In this document: positions 1-8,422 of the stretch, piece after piece
Layout: each line of letters opens with the position of its first letter
Position numbering within the stretch: the stretch's first letter is position 1
Assembly: GCF_002210105.1 (NCBI RefSeq)
Contig: NZ_AQQU01000008.1
Span: 62,001-126,000, forward strand
Direction: 5' to 3'
Origin: Oceanicola sp. 22II-s10i
GTDB taxonomy: Bacteria; Pseudomonadota; Alphaproteobacteria; Rhodobacterales; Rhodobacteraceae
Length of the DNA: 64,000 nt
Position numbers and translations under genes: made by a program
The notes under the pieces: model-generated
Seen by the model: the letters and a program-made list of their open reading frames with translations, nothing else
What the model was told of the DNA's origin: nothing
Database searches by the model: none

Positions 1-1
1 C

Positions 2-514
2 TCGCAGGAACGGGCGCGGGCGTTGCTGGGCAACTACTTCTACTTCCGCGACCTGACGCTGCACGACATCTACCAGCTGCGCCGCCTGCTGGAACCGGAA
101 CTGGCCGCGTCGCTGGCGGGCAGGCTGGACGAGGAGCGGCTGGTGCGGCTGGAGGCGGTGATCGCCACCTATCCGCGCCCCTCCACATCGGTCGAGGAGG
201 AGCGCGAACAGCATGTGTCGTCGCTGCGGTTCCACCAGCTTCTGGCCAGTTTCGCGGGCAACGAACTGCTGGGGTTCCTGATCGGGTTCATGGCGCAGAT
301 CCTGTCGGACCTGACGGTCTACCGAAAGCTCTACGAGCCGCCGAACCATGAACTGTGGGCCAAGGGCCGCGCCTATCAGATGGAACTGGTCGAGGCGCTG
401 AGGATCGGCGATGCGGACCGGGCCCGTCTGGTGATGTCCGATCACATGGCCACTGCCGAGACGCTGATGGAGGGGCAGGAGGCCGAGGTTCTGAAACGAT
501 TTATCGCGCAATGA
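2..514 (+). CDS. GntR/FadR-type transcriptional regulator, C-terminal part (5' truncated by window)
   Basis: Only the effector-binding half of the protein is present. The frame is open to the window edge, so the N-terminal winged helix lies upstream; an internal TTG at 23 is not a credible start. The visible residues form an all-helical FCD domain: an LRRLLEPELAA helix, FHQLLASFAGNELL, and SDHMATAE near the end, the region where FCD proteins place metal or ligand-binding His residues. It lies just upstream of, and in the same direction as, a TRAP transporter operon, so a local carboxylate-responsive repressor is the likely role. The ligand cannot be read from sequence. Confidence 0.85.
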   Translation, partial: SQERARALLGNYFYFRDLTLHDIYQLRRLLEPELAASLAGRLDEERLVRLEAVIATYPRPSTSVEEEREQHVSSLRFHQLLASFAGNELLGFLIGFMAQILSDLTVYRKLYEPPNHELWAKGRAYQMELVEALRIGDADRARLVMSDHMATAETLMEGQEAEVLKRFIAQ

Positions 515-734
515 TTCAGTCACGTGCCGAACGAACGTTTTAATCGCCTGATGGCCTTGGCATTTACCTAACGTAATTCAAGGTCAGATCACGAAAATCT
601 CAGAAACACCCCCGAAAATCGCACATTTGCCTAAAGTTTGATGTTTCGCGGTACGGAATTCGCCGCTAACTTCCGAACACTTGTAACAAAAGTGCGGGAC
701 CCATACCCGCATAAGTGCAAACGGGAGGAAATTC

Positions 735-1820
735 ATGGATCGTCGGTCCTTTCTAAAGACGTCCGCGCTCGGCGGCGGTGCCGCTGCGGCAACCACGCTG
801 GCCGCTCCGGCCATCGCGCAGGGCAACACGACTCTGACAATGGTCACCACCTGGCCGCGCGGGCTCGCCGGCGTGTGGGATTCGGTGGAACGCTTCGCCA
901 ACAACTGCTCCGAGATGTCGGGCGGCAGCCTGACCATCGACGCCAAGGCCGGCGGCGAACTTGTGGGCGCGCTGGAAAGCTTTGACGCCGTGACCGCGGG
1001 TCAGGCGGACGTCTACCACGGCGCAGACTACTACTGGGTCGGTCAGCACCCCGCATGGGCGTTCTTCACCGCAGTTCCGTTCGGCATGACCGCGCCGGAA
1101 ATCATGGTGTGGTACTACGCACAGGACGGCATGGCGCTGCACCACGAACTGGGCGAAGTCTTCGGCATCAAGCCGTTCATCGCCGGTCAGACCGCGGCAC
1201 AGGGTGGCGGCTGGTATCGCAACCCGATCAACTCGGCAGACGATTTCAAGGGCCTCAAGTTCCGCATGCCCGGCCTCGGCGGCCAGGCGCTGGCGAAACT
1301 GGGCGCATCCGTCCAGAACATCCCCGGCGGCGAGATCTACCAGGCCCTGTCCACCGGCGCGCTGGACGGGACCGAGTGGATCGGCCCGTGGTCGGACGAG
1401 AAGCTGGGCCTGCAGGAGGTCTGCGACCACTACTATCCCGCGGGCTTCCACGAGCCGGGCGCGGCACTGTCCGTGGGCGTGAACCTCGACGTCTTCAACG
1501 GCCTGTCGCCCGAGCATCAGAAGATCATCGAAAAGGCCGCGGCCGACGCGCATCAGCACAACTATGCGGTGTTCATCGCGAACAACGGCCCGGCGCTGGC
1601 CCGCCTGCAGCAGGGCGGCACGCAGGTGCACGAGTTCACCGACGACGTCTGGGACGCCTTCGGCGCGGCCTCGAAAGAGGTTCTGGACGGCTTCATGGGT
1701 GACGAGATCTTCGCCAAGATCCGCAAGTCCGTGGACGAGTCGATGGCCAACACCGCAGGCTGGGTGTCCAAGTCGGACGGCACCTACACCCGCCAGCGGG
1801 CACGCGTGACCGGCTCGTGA
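735..1820 (+). CDS. dctP: TRAP transporter substrate-binding protein (DctP/TakP-like)
   Basis: Periplasmic solute receptor of a tripartite ATP-independent transporter. The N-terminus has a twin-arginine signal (RRSFLK at residues 3-8, hydrophobic stretch, APAIAQ cleavage site). The body matches the DctP fold. The GALDGTEWIGPWSDEKLG segment followed by YYPAGFHEPG is typical of the TakP/lactate-binding subfamily that takes 2-oxoacids or hydroxyacids rather than C4-dicarboxylates. A GGGAGG ribosome site precedes the ATG by about 8 nt. It is first in an operon with the small and large permease genes. Substrate assignment is by family resemblance only. Confidence 0.9.
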   Translation: MDRRSFLKTSALGGGAAAATTLAAPAIAQGNTTLTMVTTWPRGLAGVWDSVERFANNCSEMSGGSLTIDAKAGGELVGALESFDAVTAGQADVYHGADYYWVGQHPAWAFFTAVPFGMTAPEIMVWYYAQDGMALHHELGEVFGIKPFIAGQTAAQGGGWYRNPINSADDFKGLKFRMPGLGGQALAKLGASVQNIPGGEIYQALSTGALDGTEWIGPWSDEKLGLQEVCDHYYPAGFHEPGAALSVGVNLDVFNGLSPEHQKIIEKAAADAHQHNYAVFIANNGPALARLQQGGTQVHEFTDDVWDAFGAASKEVLDGFMGDEIFAKIRKSVDESMANTAGWVSKSDGTYTRQRARVTGS

Positions 1821-1866
1821 CCGGCGCGCCCTGCAGAACTGAGGTCTGCGGGGACTGACAGATCAG

Positions 1867-1891
1867 GGCTGCGCACCACACGTGCGCAGCC
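1867..1891 (+). terminator. Intercistronic hairpin between dctP and dctQ
   Basis: Perfect 10-bp stem GGCTGCGCAC / GTGCGCAGCC with a 5-nt loop, followed by TTATC. It sits in the 92-nt gap after the binding-protein gene. Such hairpins commonly stabilise the upstream mRNA or partly terminate, so that binding protein exceeds permease. There is no strong U-tract, so partial termination or 3'-end protection is more likely than full termination. Confidence 0.6.
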
Positions 1892-1912
1892 TTATCACAT
1901 GGGGGACGCACG

Positions 1913-2806
1913 ATGCTGGATGCACTTGGCTGGCTCGCGACGAATATCGGCCTCGGATTCTACAACCTGTTCTACGCGCTGACCCACACCGGCCTCTGGC
2001 TGGACTGGTCGGATCCGGAAAACCTGTTGCGCTTCGTCTACTACGGCGGCTCGGTCGAGCTGTTCTTCGTCGTGTTCGACATCTTCCTTGTCGTCACGAT
2101 CATCGGGCTGATCTGGCGGCCGTTCATGTGGGGCTGCGTCCGGGTGCTGGAGGGCTTTGCCAACACGCTCGGCCGGACTGCCGCATGGGCCGGTCTGATC
2201 ATGGTGGCGATCCAGACCATGGTGGTCTTCCTGCAGTCCATCTTTCGACTGGGCGAGATCACGGTGGCGCCGATCGGCCTCGGGATCAGCCAGTCGGTCG
2301 GCTGGTGGTCCGAAGGGCTGAAGTTCTGGAACGCGGTCGTCATCGCGCTCTGCGTGTCCTACACCTTCATCCAGGGCGGGCACGTGCGGGTCGATCTGGT
2401 CTATGCGCCGCTGAAGCACCGCGCCAAGCGGGTGATCGATATGTTCGGTTCGCTCTTCTTCATGATCCCGGCGGCGGTGCTGACGTGGATGTACGCCTGG
2501 TTCTTCCTGTGGCGGCACCTGATCACGCCCAAGGTTTCGGCCAGCGATCAGCTGGATCTGATGCTGCGCAAGGCGCGGATCGTGAAATGGAACGTGGAAA
2601 CCATCGCGTTCAGCCCGGACGGGTTCAACGGCTACTTCCTGTTCAAGATCCTGATGCTCTGCTTCGTCGCGCTGGTGATGTTGCAGGCCGTCGCCTTCTT
2701 CTACCGCTCGTTCCTCGAATTCGTGGAGGGCGAGGGCTCGAAGGACAAATACCTCGACCGCGACACGCTGGGCGAGGGCGAAGAAGCCTACGAAGGCACA
2801 CACTGA
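1913..2806 (+). CDS. dctQ: TRAP transporter small permease (DctQ)
   Basis: Small membrane subunit of the TRAP system. At 297 residues it is longer than the usual 160-200. Hydrophobic segments include LFFVVFDIFLVVTIIGLI, the AAWAGLIMVAIQTMVVFLQ region, NAVVIALCVSYTFIQGGHVRVDLVY and two more near the C-terminus. GHVRVDLVY is the classical DctQ signature, followed by a RAKRVIDMFGSLFF helix. It lies between the binding protein and the large permease. The extra length agrees with the enlarged DctM partner and marks the TakPQM-like subfamily. Confidence 0.88.
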   Translation: MLDALGWLATNIGLGFYNLFYALTHTGLWLDWSDPENLLRFVYYGGSVELFFVVFDIFLVVTIIGLIWRPFMWGCVRVLEGFANTLGRTAAWAGLIMVAIQTMVVFLQSIFRLGEITVAPIGLGISQSVGWWSEGLKFWNAVVIALCVSYTFIQGGHVRVDLVYAPLKHRAKRVIDMFGSLFFMIPAAVLTWMYAWFFLWRHLITPKVSASDQLDLMLRKARIVKWNVETIAFSPDGFNGYFLFKILMLCFVALVMLQAVAFFYRSFLEFVEGEGSKDKYLDRDTLGEGEEAYEGTH

Positions 2807-2819
2807 GGGGTAGAGGCGG

Positions 2820-5174
2820 ATGCTTTTCGGACTTGATGGCGTCGAGATCGGCCTGCTGATCGTATTTCTGAGCCTCTTCGCGGGGATCCTGTCGGGCTTC
2901 CCGGTGGCTTTCGCGATTTCCGGTGCGGGCGTCATCGCCTTCGCCATCATCGCCTTTCTCGATTCCACCGGCACACTGGTGCATTACGTGGTCGACACCT
3001 CGACCCAGGCCTACAAGGACGTCCTGGCGACGGGGGTGAGGCCGGATTCAGTCTCGACCTTCCGATACCCGGATCTGCCGACCATCGCGCAGCCGATATT
3101 CGACCGGGGGTGGGAGGTCGCGATCGACCGGAACCTGTCGTTCATCGTGAACCGGATGAACGAACGGGTTTTTGCCGGCCAGTCGATCGAGACGCTGCTT
3201 GCCGTGCTGATGTTCGTCCTGATGGGCATCACGCTGGAACGCTCCAAGATCGCCAACGACCTGCTAACGACCATGGCGCGGATCTTCGGCCCGCTGCCGG
3301 GGGGTCTGGCCGTGTCGGTCGTCGTCGTCGGCGCCTTCCTGGCCGCCTCGACCGGGATCGTCGGCGCGACCGTTGTCACGATGGGCCTGCTGTCGCTGCC
3401 CACGATGCTGCGCAACGGCTATTCGCCCGAGCTGTCCACCGGGGTCATCGCGGCCTCGGGGACACTCGGGCAGATCATTCCGCCCTCCATCGTCATCGTC
3501 CTCTTGGGCACGCTTGCGGGCGATCTCTACTCGACCGCGCAGGAGACCCGTGCGCAGAGCTTCGGCTGTTCCGATGCGCTGACTTACCTGGGCCGTCCGG
3601 CGGTGGTGTCGGTCGGCACGCTGTTCCAGGCGGCGATGCTGCCCGGCGTGCTGCTGGCGGTGCTCTATGCTGGCTACGCCTTCGTCTATGCACTGCTGAA
3701 CCCCTCCAAGGCGCCCGCGGTCCATGTCGAATACAGCGGCGGCGAGACGATCACCCGCGCCGAGGGCCTGACCTGGTTCATCTTCGCGCCGGTCCTGCTG
3801 ATCGGGACGCTGTTCCTGCTCTACGAGGTCAACGTCGTCGGCTCGCAGGACCTGACGGTGTCGAGCTATTCCGAAGGCACCGAGGGCGCGGTCCTGCGCA
3901 CCAATGTCAGCGAAAGCTGTCAGGCCGCGATGATCGAGCTGCACGGGCAAGAGAAATGGGATCTGGCCCTCGAGCAGCAGCGCGCCATCGAGGAGTCGGG
4001 CGGGGCACAGGCCAGCGTCGCGCTGACACCCGAGCAGATCGAAGAGGCACGGGCCGCCAAGCTGGCCGCCGCCGCGCCGATCGGGACCGGGCTGTCGATC
4101 CTCGCGCTGGTGTTCCTGCTGACCTTCGCCTTCGCCCGCGGCGTGAAGCCCGCCGACGCGGCCGAGCCGCTGATGATCGGCGCGGCGGGGGCGGTGGCGA
4201 TCCTTCTGGCGGACGTCTTCTTCGTTAGGCCCACGACATCGCCGATGTCGACGGTGCTCATCATCGCGCTGCCGGTGCTGGTGGCGCTCTGGGGCATGCG
4301 ACACGCGGCGGGACGTCTGGCGCAGAACGAACTGGTGCGCGTGGTCTTCCCGCCGCTGGTGCTGATCGTCGCCGTTCTGGGCTCGATCCTCGGCGGGATC
4401 ACCAACCCGACGCCGGCTGCGGCGCTCGGGGCGGCGGGGGCCATCATGCTGGCGGCCTATCGCAAGCTCAAGGAAGAGAACCGCACCGGCAAGATCATCA
4501 TCAACTCCACCTTCGCGGTGGTGATCATGATCCTGATCGGCGCCAACTTCGACGTGCGCATCAACCAGAGCCAGGTCGGGCTGGAGAACTGGATCGCCTT
4601 CCTCGTCGCCTACGCGGCCTTCCTCTATGCCGCCTTTGGCCTGGCCTATGCGGGTTGGACGCTCTACCGCACCTCGGTGCTGAGCCCGGTGGTGCGCGAG
4701 ACGGCCAAGGTGACCTCGATGGTGTTCACCATCCTGATCGGGTCGCAGCTGCTGAACCTCGTGGTGATCTCCTTCGGGGGCGAGCATTACATCCAGCAGT
4801 TCCTGCGCAGCTTCGACAGCGAGTTCCAGGTCTTCCTGATCGTGATGCTGGTGCTGTTCATCCTCGGCTTCGTGCTCGACTTCCTCGAGATCATCTACAT
4901 CGTGATCCCGATCGTCGGGCCGGTGATCTACGGCGGCACGTTCGACCCGAAATGGGTGACGATCATGATCGCGGTGAACCTGCAGACCTCGTTCCTGACG
5001 CCGCCCTTCGGCTTCGCGCTGTTCTACCTGCGCGGGGTCGCGCCGCCATCGGTGACGACCGGCCATATCTACCGCGGGATCGTGCCCTTCGTGCTGATCC
5101 AGGTCGCGGGGCTGGCGCTGCTGTGGTTCGTACCGTCCATCGTGACCATCGTGCCGGACCTGATGCCGAACTGA
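2820..5174 (+). CDS. dctM: TRAP transporter large permease (DctM), enlarged 784-residue form
   Basis: Main membrane channel of the TRAP importer, driven by the ion gradient. Core DctM segments are recognisable: the N-terminal GFPVAFAISGAG helix, the central STGIVGATVVTMGLLSLPTM and ASGTLGQIIPPSIVIVLLG motifs, GGITNPTPAAALGAAGAI, and the C-terminal LDFLEIIYIVIPIVGPVI. Typical DctM proteins have about 430 residues. The excess is an insertion of about 200 residues (about 303-510, partly hydrophilic and Glu/Ala-rich) and a second of about 65 near 555-620. Start ATG 13 nt after dctQ. A strong terminator follows the stop. Confidence 0.9.
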   Translation: MLFGLDGVEIGLLIVFLSLFAGILSGFPVAFAISGAGVIAFAIIAFLDSTGTLVHYVVDTSTQAYKDVLATGVRPDSVSTFRYPDLPTIAQPIFDRGWEVAIDRNLSFIVNRMNERVFAGQSIETLLAVLMFVLMGITLERSKIANDLLTTMARIFGPLPGGLAVSVVVVGAFLAASTGIVGATVVTMGLLSLPTMLRNGYSPELSTGVIAASGTLGQIIPPSIVIVLLGTLAGDLYSTAQETRAQSFGCSDALTYLGRPAVVSVGTLFQAAMLPGVLLAVLYAGYAFVYALLNPSKAPAVHVEYSGGETITRAEGLTWFIFAPVLLIGTLFLLYEVNVVGSQDLTVSSYSEGTEGAVLRTNVSESCQAAMIELHGQEKWDLALEQQRAIEESGGAQASVALTPEQIEEARAAKLAAAAPIGTGLSILALVFLLTFAFARGVKPADAAEPLMIGAAGAVAILLADVFFVRPTTSPMSTVLIIALPVLVALWGMRHAAGRLAQNELVRVVFPPLVLIVAVLGSILGGITNPTPAAALGAAGAIMLAAYRKLKEENRTGKIIINSTFAVVIMILIGANFDVRINQSQVGLENWIAFLVAYAAFLYAAFGLAYAGWTLYRTSVLSPVVRETAKVTSMVFTILIGSQLLNLVVISFGGEHYIQQFLRSFDSEFQVFLIVMLVLFILGFVLDFLEIIYIVIPIVGPVIYGGTFDPKWVTIMIAVNLQTSFLTPPFGFALFYLRGVAPPSVTTGHIYRGIVPFVLIQVAGLALLWFVPSIVTIVPDLMPN

Positions 5175-5198
5175 ACGGGCCGGGTCTGACCTGAAGGA

Positions 5199-5230
5199 AA
5201 AGCCGCGCCTTCGGGCGCGGCTTTGTTCTT
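5199..5230 (+). terminator. Rho-independent terminator of the TRAP operon
   Basis: Eleven-bp stem AAAGCCGCGCC / GGCGCGGCTTT closed by a TTCG tetraloop and followed by TTTGTTCTTT. It begins 25 nt after the dctM stop and lies between convergent genes. Confidence 0.9.
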
Positions 5231-5276
5231 TCGTGCCTCGCGCCGCCTGCGGCTGTGCGGGGCCGTCGGCGGCGGT

Positions 5277-5792
5277 TCAGCCGCGGCGCGCGGGGACGTA
5301 GCGGTGCAGGCTGGCGATGAAGGCGTCGATTTCGGCGGCCATCGGCCCGTGGTCGAAACCGGCGAGGGTTTCCGACGCGAGGGCGTCGGGCCAGAGCGCG
5401 CGATCGAGCCGGTCGCGGGTCGCCGCGTCGTCCTTGGCGAGGGGCAGGGCCTCGGCGGCGGTCAGCAGTTCCAAGCGGCGGTGGACGGCGCGCATGTCGC
5501 TGAAAGCGGCCATCATCGGGGCCAGCAGCGCGGGATCGTCCTGCCAGCTCTTGCCCGCGAAGAGGTCTTGCGTGACCCGCTGCCCGGCGCCGGTGCAGTC
5601 GTAGCGGACGCAGCCAGCGAAGCCGGTGGCATCGAGGCGGGCGTGGATCGAACAGGCGTGACCGGCAAGATTGGGGCAGGGGGTGCCCGCCGGTTTGTCG
5701 ATGGCGAAGTCCTCGCCCCGGTCGAATGCCAGCGCCACGCAGCAGAGCGCGGCACAGTTGCCGCAATCGGCGGTGAGCGCGGGGCGGCTCAT
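5277..5792 (-). CDS. Cysteine-cluster protein (YkgJ-like), function unknown
   Basis: A 171-residue protein. Its N-terminal third carries a dense Cys pattern: CGNCAALCC near residues 10-18, then CPNLAGHAC, and CVRYDCTGAGQ. This resembles the CxxCxxxCC arrangement of YkgJ-family putative Zn/Fe-S-binding proteins. The C-terminal half is helical with no recognisable catalytic motif. The start overlaps the end of the upstream DUF1638 gene by 4 nt, so the two are translationally coupled. The neighbourhood suggests a corrinoid or one-carbon role. No biochemical function can be assigned from sequence. Confidence 0.7.
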   Translation of the reverse strand: MSRPALTADCGNCAALCCVALAFDRGEDFAIDKPAGTPCPNLAGHACSIHARLDATGFAGCVRYDCTGAGQRVTQDLFAGKSWQDDPALLAPMMAAFSDMRAVHRRLELLTAAEALPLAKDDAATRDRLDRALWPDALASETLAGFDHGPMAAEIDAFIASLHRYVPARRG

Positions 5793-6436
5793 GCCCCGGC
5801 GCGGGCGGCCATCGCCGTGGCAAGGTCGCCGTAGCCGGTGAAGCGACGCTCGAACGCGAGGCCGAGCCGATGCGCCGCCGCCTCGGCCTGAGCCGTCAGC
5901 GCCGGATCCTCGGTCTGGGCGAGATAGACCAGCCGGTCGTAATTGCCGAAATACATGTCCCGCAGCTCCGGATGCCTGTCGAGGCCGAGCGGCTTGATGA
6001 CGAAAGTCTCGAACTGGCGGGCGAGGAAATCGGTCAGGTAGAAGGCCGTCACCTCGTCCCGCGCGGCAAAGGCCGCATCGCCGTCGAAGAAGCTGTAGCA
6101 GTGCGGCCCTGCCAGCATCTCGATCCCCAGCCGGTCGCAGGTCGTTTCAAGCTGCCCGCCGGTGCCGCAGTCGGCATAGAGCACGAAGATGTCGTCGTAA
6201 TCCGCGCGGAAGCGTTCGACCGCCTGTTCCACCGCCGGACCGATCCGTTCCGGGTGGTTGTGCAGGATGGCGGGCAGGCAGTGCAGGTCGTAGAGCTGCC
6301 AGTCGTTCAGCCGGATCAGCGCCAGGACCTCGCGCGCCAGCGCCCCGCAGGCCAGCAGCAGGACCTTGCCCTCGCCGCTGGCGGCAAGGCCGGTCCGTGT
6401 CAGCGCGCTGTCGTCGGGAAGCTCCATATCCGCCAT
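5789..6436 (-). CDS. DUF1638 domain-containing protein
   Basis: A 215-residue protein. The KVLLLACGALAREVLAL opening, the HNHPERI segment, LYADCGTGGQLE and the HCYSFFDG motif are characteristic of DUF1638. From family knowledge, DUF1638 genes recur beside corrinoid methyltransferase genes, including those for methylamine and glycine betaine, but the biochemical role is not established. Conserved Cys and His residues (ACG, DCGTGG, GPHCYSFF) suggest metal binding. It is translated just before the Cys-cluster gene. The corrinoid-binding protein and the homocysteine methyltransferase lie within 5 kb, which supports a link to B12-dependent methyl transfer. Confidence 0.8.
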   Translation of the reverse strand: MADMELPDDSALTRTGLAASGEGKVLLLACGALAREVLALIRLNDWQLYDLHCLPAILHNHPERIGPAVEQAVERFRADYDDIFVLYADCGTGGQLETTCDRLGIEMLAGPHCYSFFDGDAAFAARDEVTAFYLTDFLARQFETFVIKPLGLDRHPELRDMYFGNYDRLVYLAQTEDPALTAQAEAAAHRLGLAFERRFTGYGDLATAMAARAGA

Positions 6437-6458
6437 GTGGCAGCGCGCCGCCGCGCGG

Positions 6459-7085
6459 TCAAGATGGCGCGGGGCCGAGGTAGCGGTCCAGCAGCGCCTC
6501 GGCGATCACGCGGACCGCCCGGCGCGCATCCTCGCCGCTGACCTCGGCGATGTCGTGCAGGGCGAGCATCGCCTCGCTGCCGGTTGCGAGCGTCAGCGCG
6601 CTGACGAGATCGCGGAAGTCGCCGTCCGACAGCCGGTGCCGGTCGGCGTCCAGCGCGGCCTCGAACATCGGCACCCGGCGCGCGCCGCGTAGCGAGCGTT
6701 TCCCGTTTTCGGCGATCCATGCGTCGAGGTTGCGGGCGAGGAAGGTGCGGAACGCGGTTTCGTGTTGGACGGACAGGTCGAAGATGTAGAGCGACACCGC
6801 CAGCACCTTCTCGCGCGAGGTGACGGTGCCCTCGATCACCTTGTCGTAGGGCCAGACCTGCACTGCCAGCCCCGCCTCGGCGGCCAGCACGGCGGGGTCC
6901 GAAAAGTAGCGGTAAGCGGTCGCGCGCGAAATGCCTGCGGCCTCGGCCGCGGCATTGACCGTCACCGGTTCGCCCCGCGCCAGCACCTCGCGTGCGCCGG
7001 CGAGGATCGCCTCGCGCGTCCGGGACTTCTGTGCACTGCGGTCCCGGGTCGTATCCGGGACCTGCCGCGTGTCTTGGCCTGCCAT
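6459..7085 (-). CDS. TetR/AcrR-family transcriptional regulator
   Basis: The N-terminal TetR helix-turn-helix is clear: TREAILAGAREVLARG, then VNAAAEAAGISRATAYRYFSD. The remaining about 140 residues form an all-helical ligand domain without further recognisable features. The chosen start (MAGQ) is preceded by AGAAAGG. A longer in-frame ATG at 7128-7130 would extend translation through the operator repeats and is unlikely. It is divergent from a cupin gene, with a tandem inverted repeat between them, so it probably represses itself and the cupin. Confidence 0.88.
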   Translation of the reverse strand: MAGQDTRQVPDTTRDRSAQKSRTREAILAGAREVLARGEPVTVNAAAEAAGISRATAYRYFSDPAVLAAEAGLAVQVWPYDKVIEGTVTSREKVLAVSLYIFDLSVQHETAFRTFLARNLDAWIAENGKRSLRGARRVPMFEAALDADRHRLSDGDFRDLVSALTLATGSEAMLALHDIAEVSGEDARRAVRVIAEALLDRYLGPAPS

Positions 7086-7101
7086 GTGCACCTTTCTTAA
7101 A

Positions 7102-7136
7102 TGAGACTCTTGTCTCAATATGAGACGCATGTATCA
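7102..7136. promoter_or_regulatory. Tandem TetR operator (two inverted repeats)
   Basis: Two 16-bp inverted repeats start 19 bp apart. The first, TGAGACTCTTGTCTCA (7102-7117), is a perfect TGAGAC-N4-GTCTCA. The second, TGAGACGCATGTATCA (7121-7136), has one mismatch. They fill the gap between the divergent tetR and cupin genes, which fits binding of two TetR dimers at shared promoters. Confidence 0.75.
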
Positions 7137-7171
7137 TGAATACAAGAATCGCATTTCAGAGGAAAGACCAT

Positions 7172-7636
7172 ATGACCGACCGCCATCGCACTTATGAAGT
7201 TCTCGGGATCCTGATGAAATTCCACGCCTTCCCGGCGGATGTGCAGGGCAAGTACTGCCTTGTCGAAGCCGTCGTCCCGCCGGGCTGCGGCGCACCGCCG
7301 AACCATCACGCGGGCGAGACGGAGGCGTTCCACATTCTGGAGGGCACGTTCGAGTTCATGGTCGACGGCAAGGTGTTCGAGGCAAAGGCCGGCGATCACG
7401 TCCGGGTGCCCGATGGGGCCGTGCATGCCTTTTCGGCCACCGGAGACACGCCCGGCCGGGTGCTGATCCTGAACGCGCCCGGCGAGATGCACGATACCTT
7501 TTTCACAGGGCTCGGTGTCGAGGTGCCGGACGATACGACCATGCCGCAGCCGATGGACGGCCCACCGGACGTGGCCCGTGTCGTGGCGATGGCCGAGAAG
7601 GTCGGCATGAAGGTGGTCGCGCCCGCTGGCGCCTGA
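7172..7636 (+). CDS. Cupin-domain protein
   Basis: A single-domain cupin of 154 residues. Cupin motif 1 is seen as NHHAGETEAFHILEGTFEF, with His-His-Glu-His metal ligands. Motif 2 is GDHVRVPDGAVHAF. The family covers metal-dependent dioxygenases, isomerases and small-molecule binding proteins, so the reaction is unknown. The ATG at 7172 is chosen because GAGGAAAG lies just upstream; an earlier ATG at 7136 overlaps the operator. It is likely the regulatory target of the divergent TetR gene, which suggests a role in handling the small molecule sensed by TetR. Confidence 0.82.
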   Translation: MTDRHRTYEVLGILMKFHAFPADVQGKYCLVEAVVPPGCGAPPNHHAGETEAFHILEGTFEFMVDGKVFEAKAGDHVRVPDGAVHAFSATGDTPGRVLILNAPGEMHDTFFTGLGVEVPDDTTMPQPMDGPPDVARVVAMAEKVGMKVVAPAGA

Positions 7637-7663
7637 ATTCAGTTAAGGCAATTTCATAAAGAA

Positions 7664-7690
7664 GGGCCCGGACTTGCGTCCGGGCCCCAT
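7664..7690. terminator. Bidirectional terminator between cupin and corrinoid-protein genes
   Basis: Perfect 10-bp stem GGGCCCGGAC / GTCCGGGCCC with a TTGC loop between convergent genes. It is followed by CATTTCG on the plus strand and by TTCTTTAT on the minus strand. The minus-strand U-rich tail is the better one. Confidence 0.8.
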
Positions 7691-7717
7691 TTCGTTCCGC
7701 CTGTCGGCAGGCTCGGC

Positions 7718-8422
7718 TCAGCTCGCCACGCCCTGGTTGTGCTTGCGGGCGACGAAGGCTTTCGCCGTCTCGACCGCCACGGCCGCGTCGCGGCAATAGG
7801 CGTCGGCGCCGATGGCCTTGCCGAATTCCTCGTTCAGGGGCGCGCCGCCGACCAGCACGATATAATCGTCGCGGATGCCCTGTTCCTTCATCGTGTCGAT
7901 CACGACCTTCATGTAGGGCATCGTCGTCGTCAGCAGGGCCGACATGCCGAGGATGTCGGGCTGTTCCGAGGCCAGCGCCTCGAGATACTTCTCGACCGAG
8001 TTGTTGATCCCGAGATCGAGGATCTCGAACCCTGCGCCTTCCATCATCATGGCGACGAGGTTCTTGCCGATATCGTGGATGTCGCCCTTGACGGTGCCGA
8101 TGACCATCTTGCCCATCCGGGGGGCGCCGGTTTCGACCAGCAGCGGCTTGAGGATGGACATGCCGCCCTTCATCGCGTTGGCGGCCAGCAGCACCTCGGG
8201 GACGAACAGGATGCCGTCGCGGAAGTCGTTGCCGACGATGGTCATCCCGCCGACCAGCGCCTTGGTCAGGATGTCGTAGGGAGTCCAGCCGCGCTCGAGC
8301 AGGATGTTCACGCCCTCTTCGATCTCTTCCTTGAGACCGTCGTAGAGGTCGTCGAACATCTGCTGCACAAGTTCGTCGTCGTCGAGTTCGGAGAGGATGA
8401 TCTCGTCGTCTTCGTCGGACAT
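7718..8422 (-). CDS. Corrinoid (B12)-binding methyltransferase subunit
   Basis: A 234-residue two-domain corrinoid protein like the cobalamin-binding part of MetH or MtaC. Residues 1-90 are the helical cap domain (VNILLERGWTPYDILTKALVGGMTIVG, FVPEVLLAANAMKGG). The rest is the Rossmann-like B12 domain, with DIHDIGKN supplying the His that ligates cobalt (DxHxxG), then SALLTTTMPYM and LVGGAPLNEEF. It lacks pterin- and homocysteine-binding domains. With the homocysteine methyltransferase at 10176-11186 it fits a split methionine synthase as described in roseobacters such as Phaeobacter. Start MSDEDD follows AAGGATAG; an upstream in-frame ATG is less well placed. Confidence 0.9.
   Translation of the reverse strand: MSDEDDEIILSELDDDELVQQMFDDLYDGLKEEIEEGVNILLERGWTPYDILTKALVGGMTIVGNDFRDGILFVPEVLLAANAMKGGMSILKPLLVETGAPRMGKMVIGTVKGDIHDIGKNLVAMMMEGAGFEILDLGINNSVEKYLEALASEQPDILGMSALLTTTMPYMKVVIDTMKEQGIRDDYIVLVGGAPLNEEFGKAIGADAYCRDAAVAVETAKAFVARKHNQGVAS

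Noticed and set aside
681-689. TTGTAACAA as a GntR operator before dctP
   Set aside because: It resembles FadR-type sites but the spacing between half-sites is one base short and the match is small.
3264-5066. 600-codon open frame on the minus strand opposite dctM
   Set aside because: Gln/Arg/His/Asp-rich composition typical of an antisense frame in GC-rich DNA; the plus-strand dctM has clear family motifs and membrane segments.
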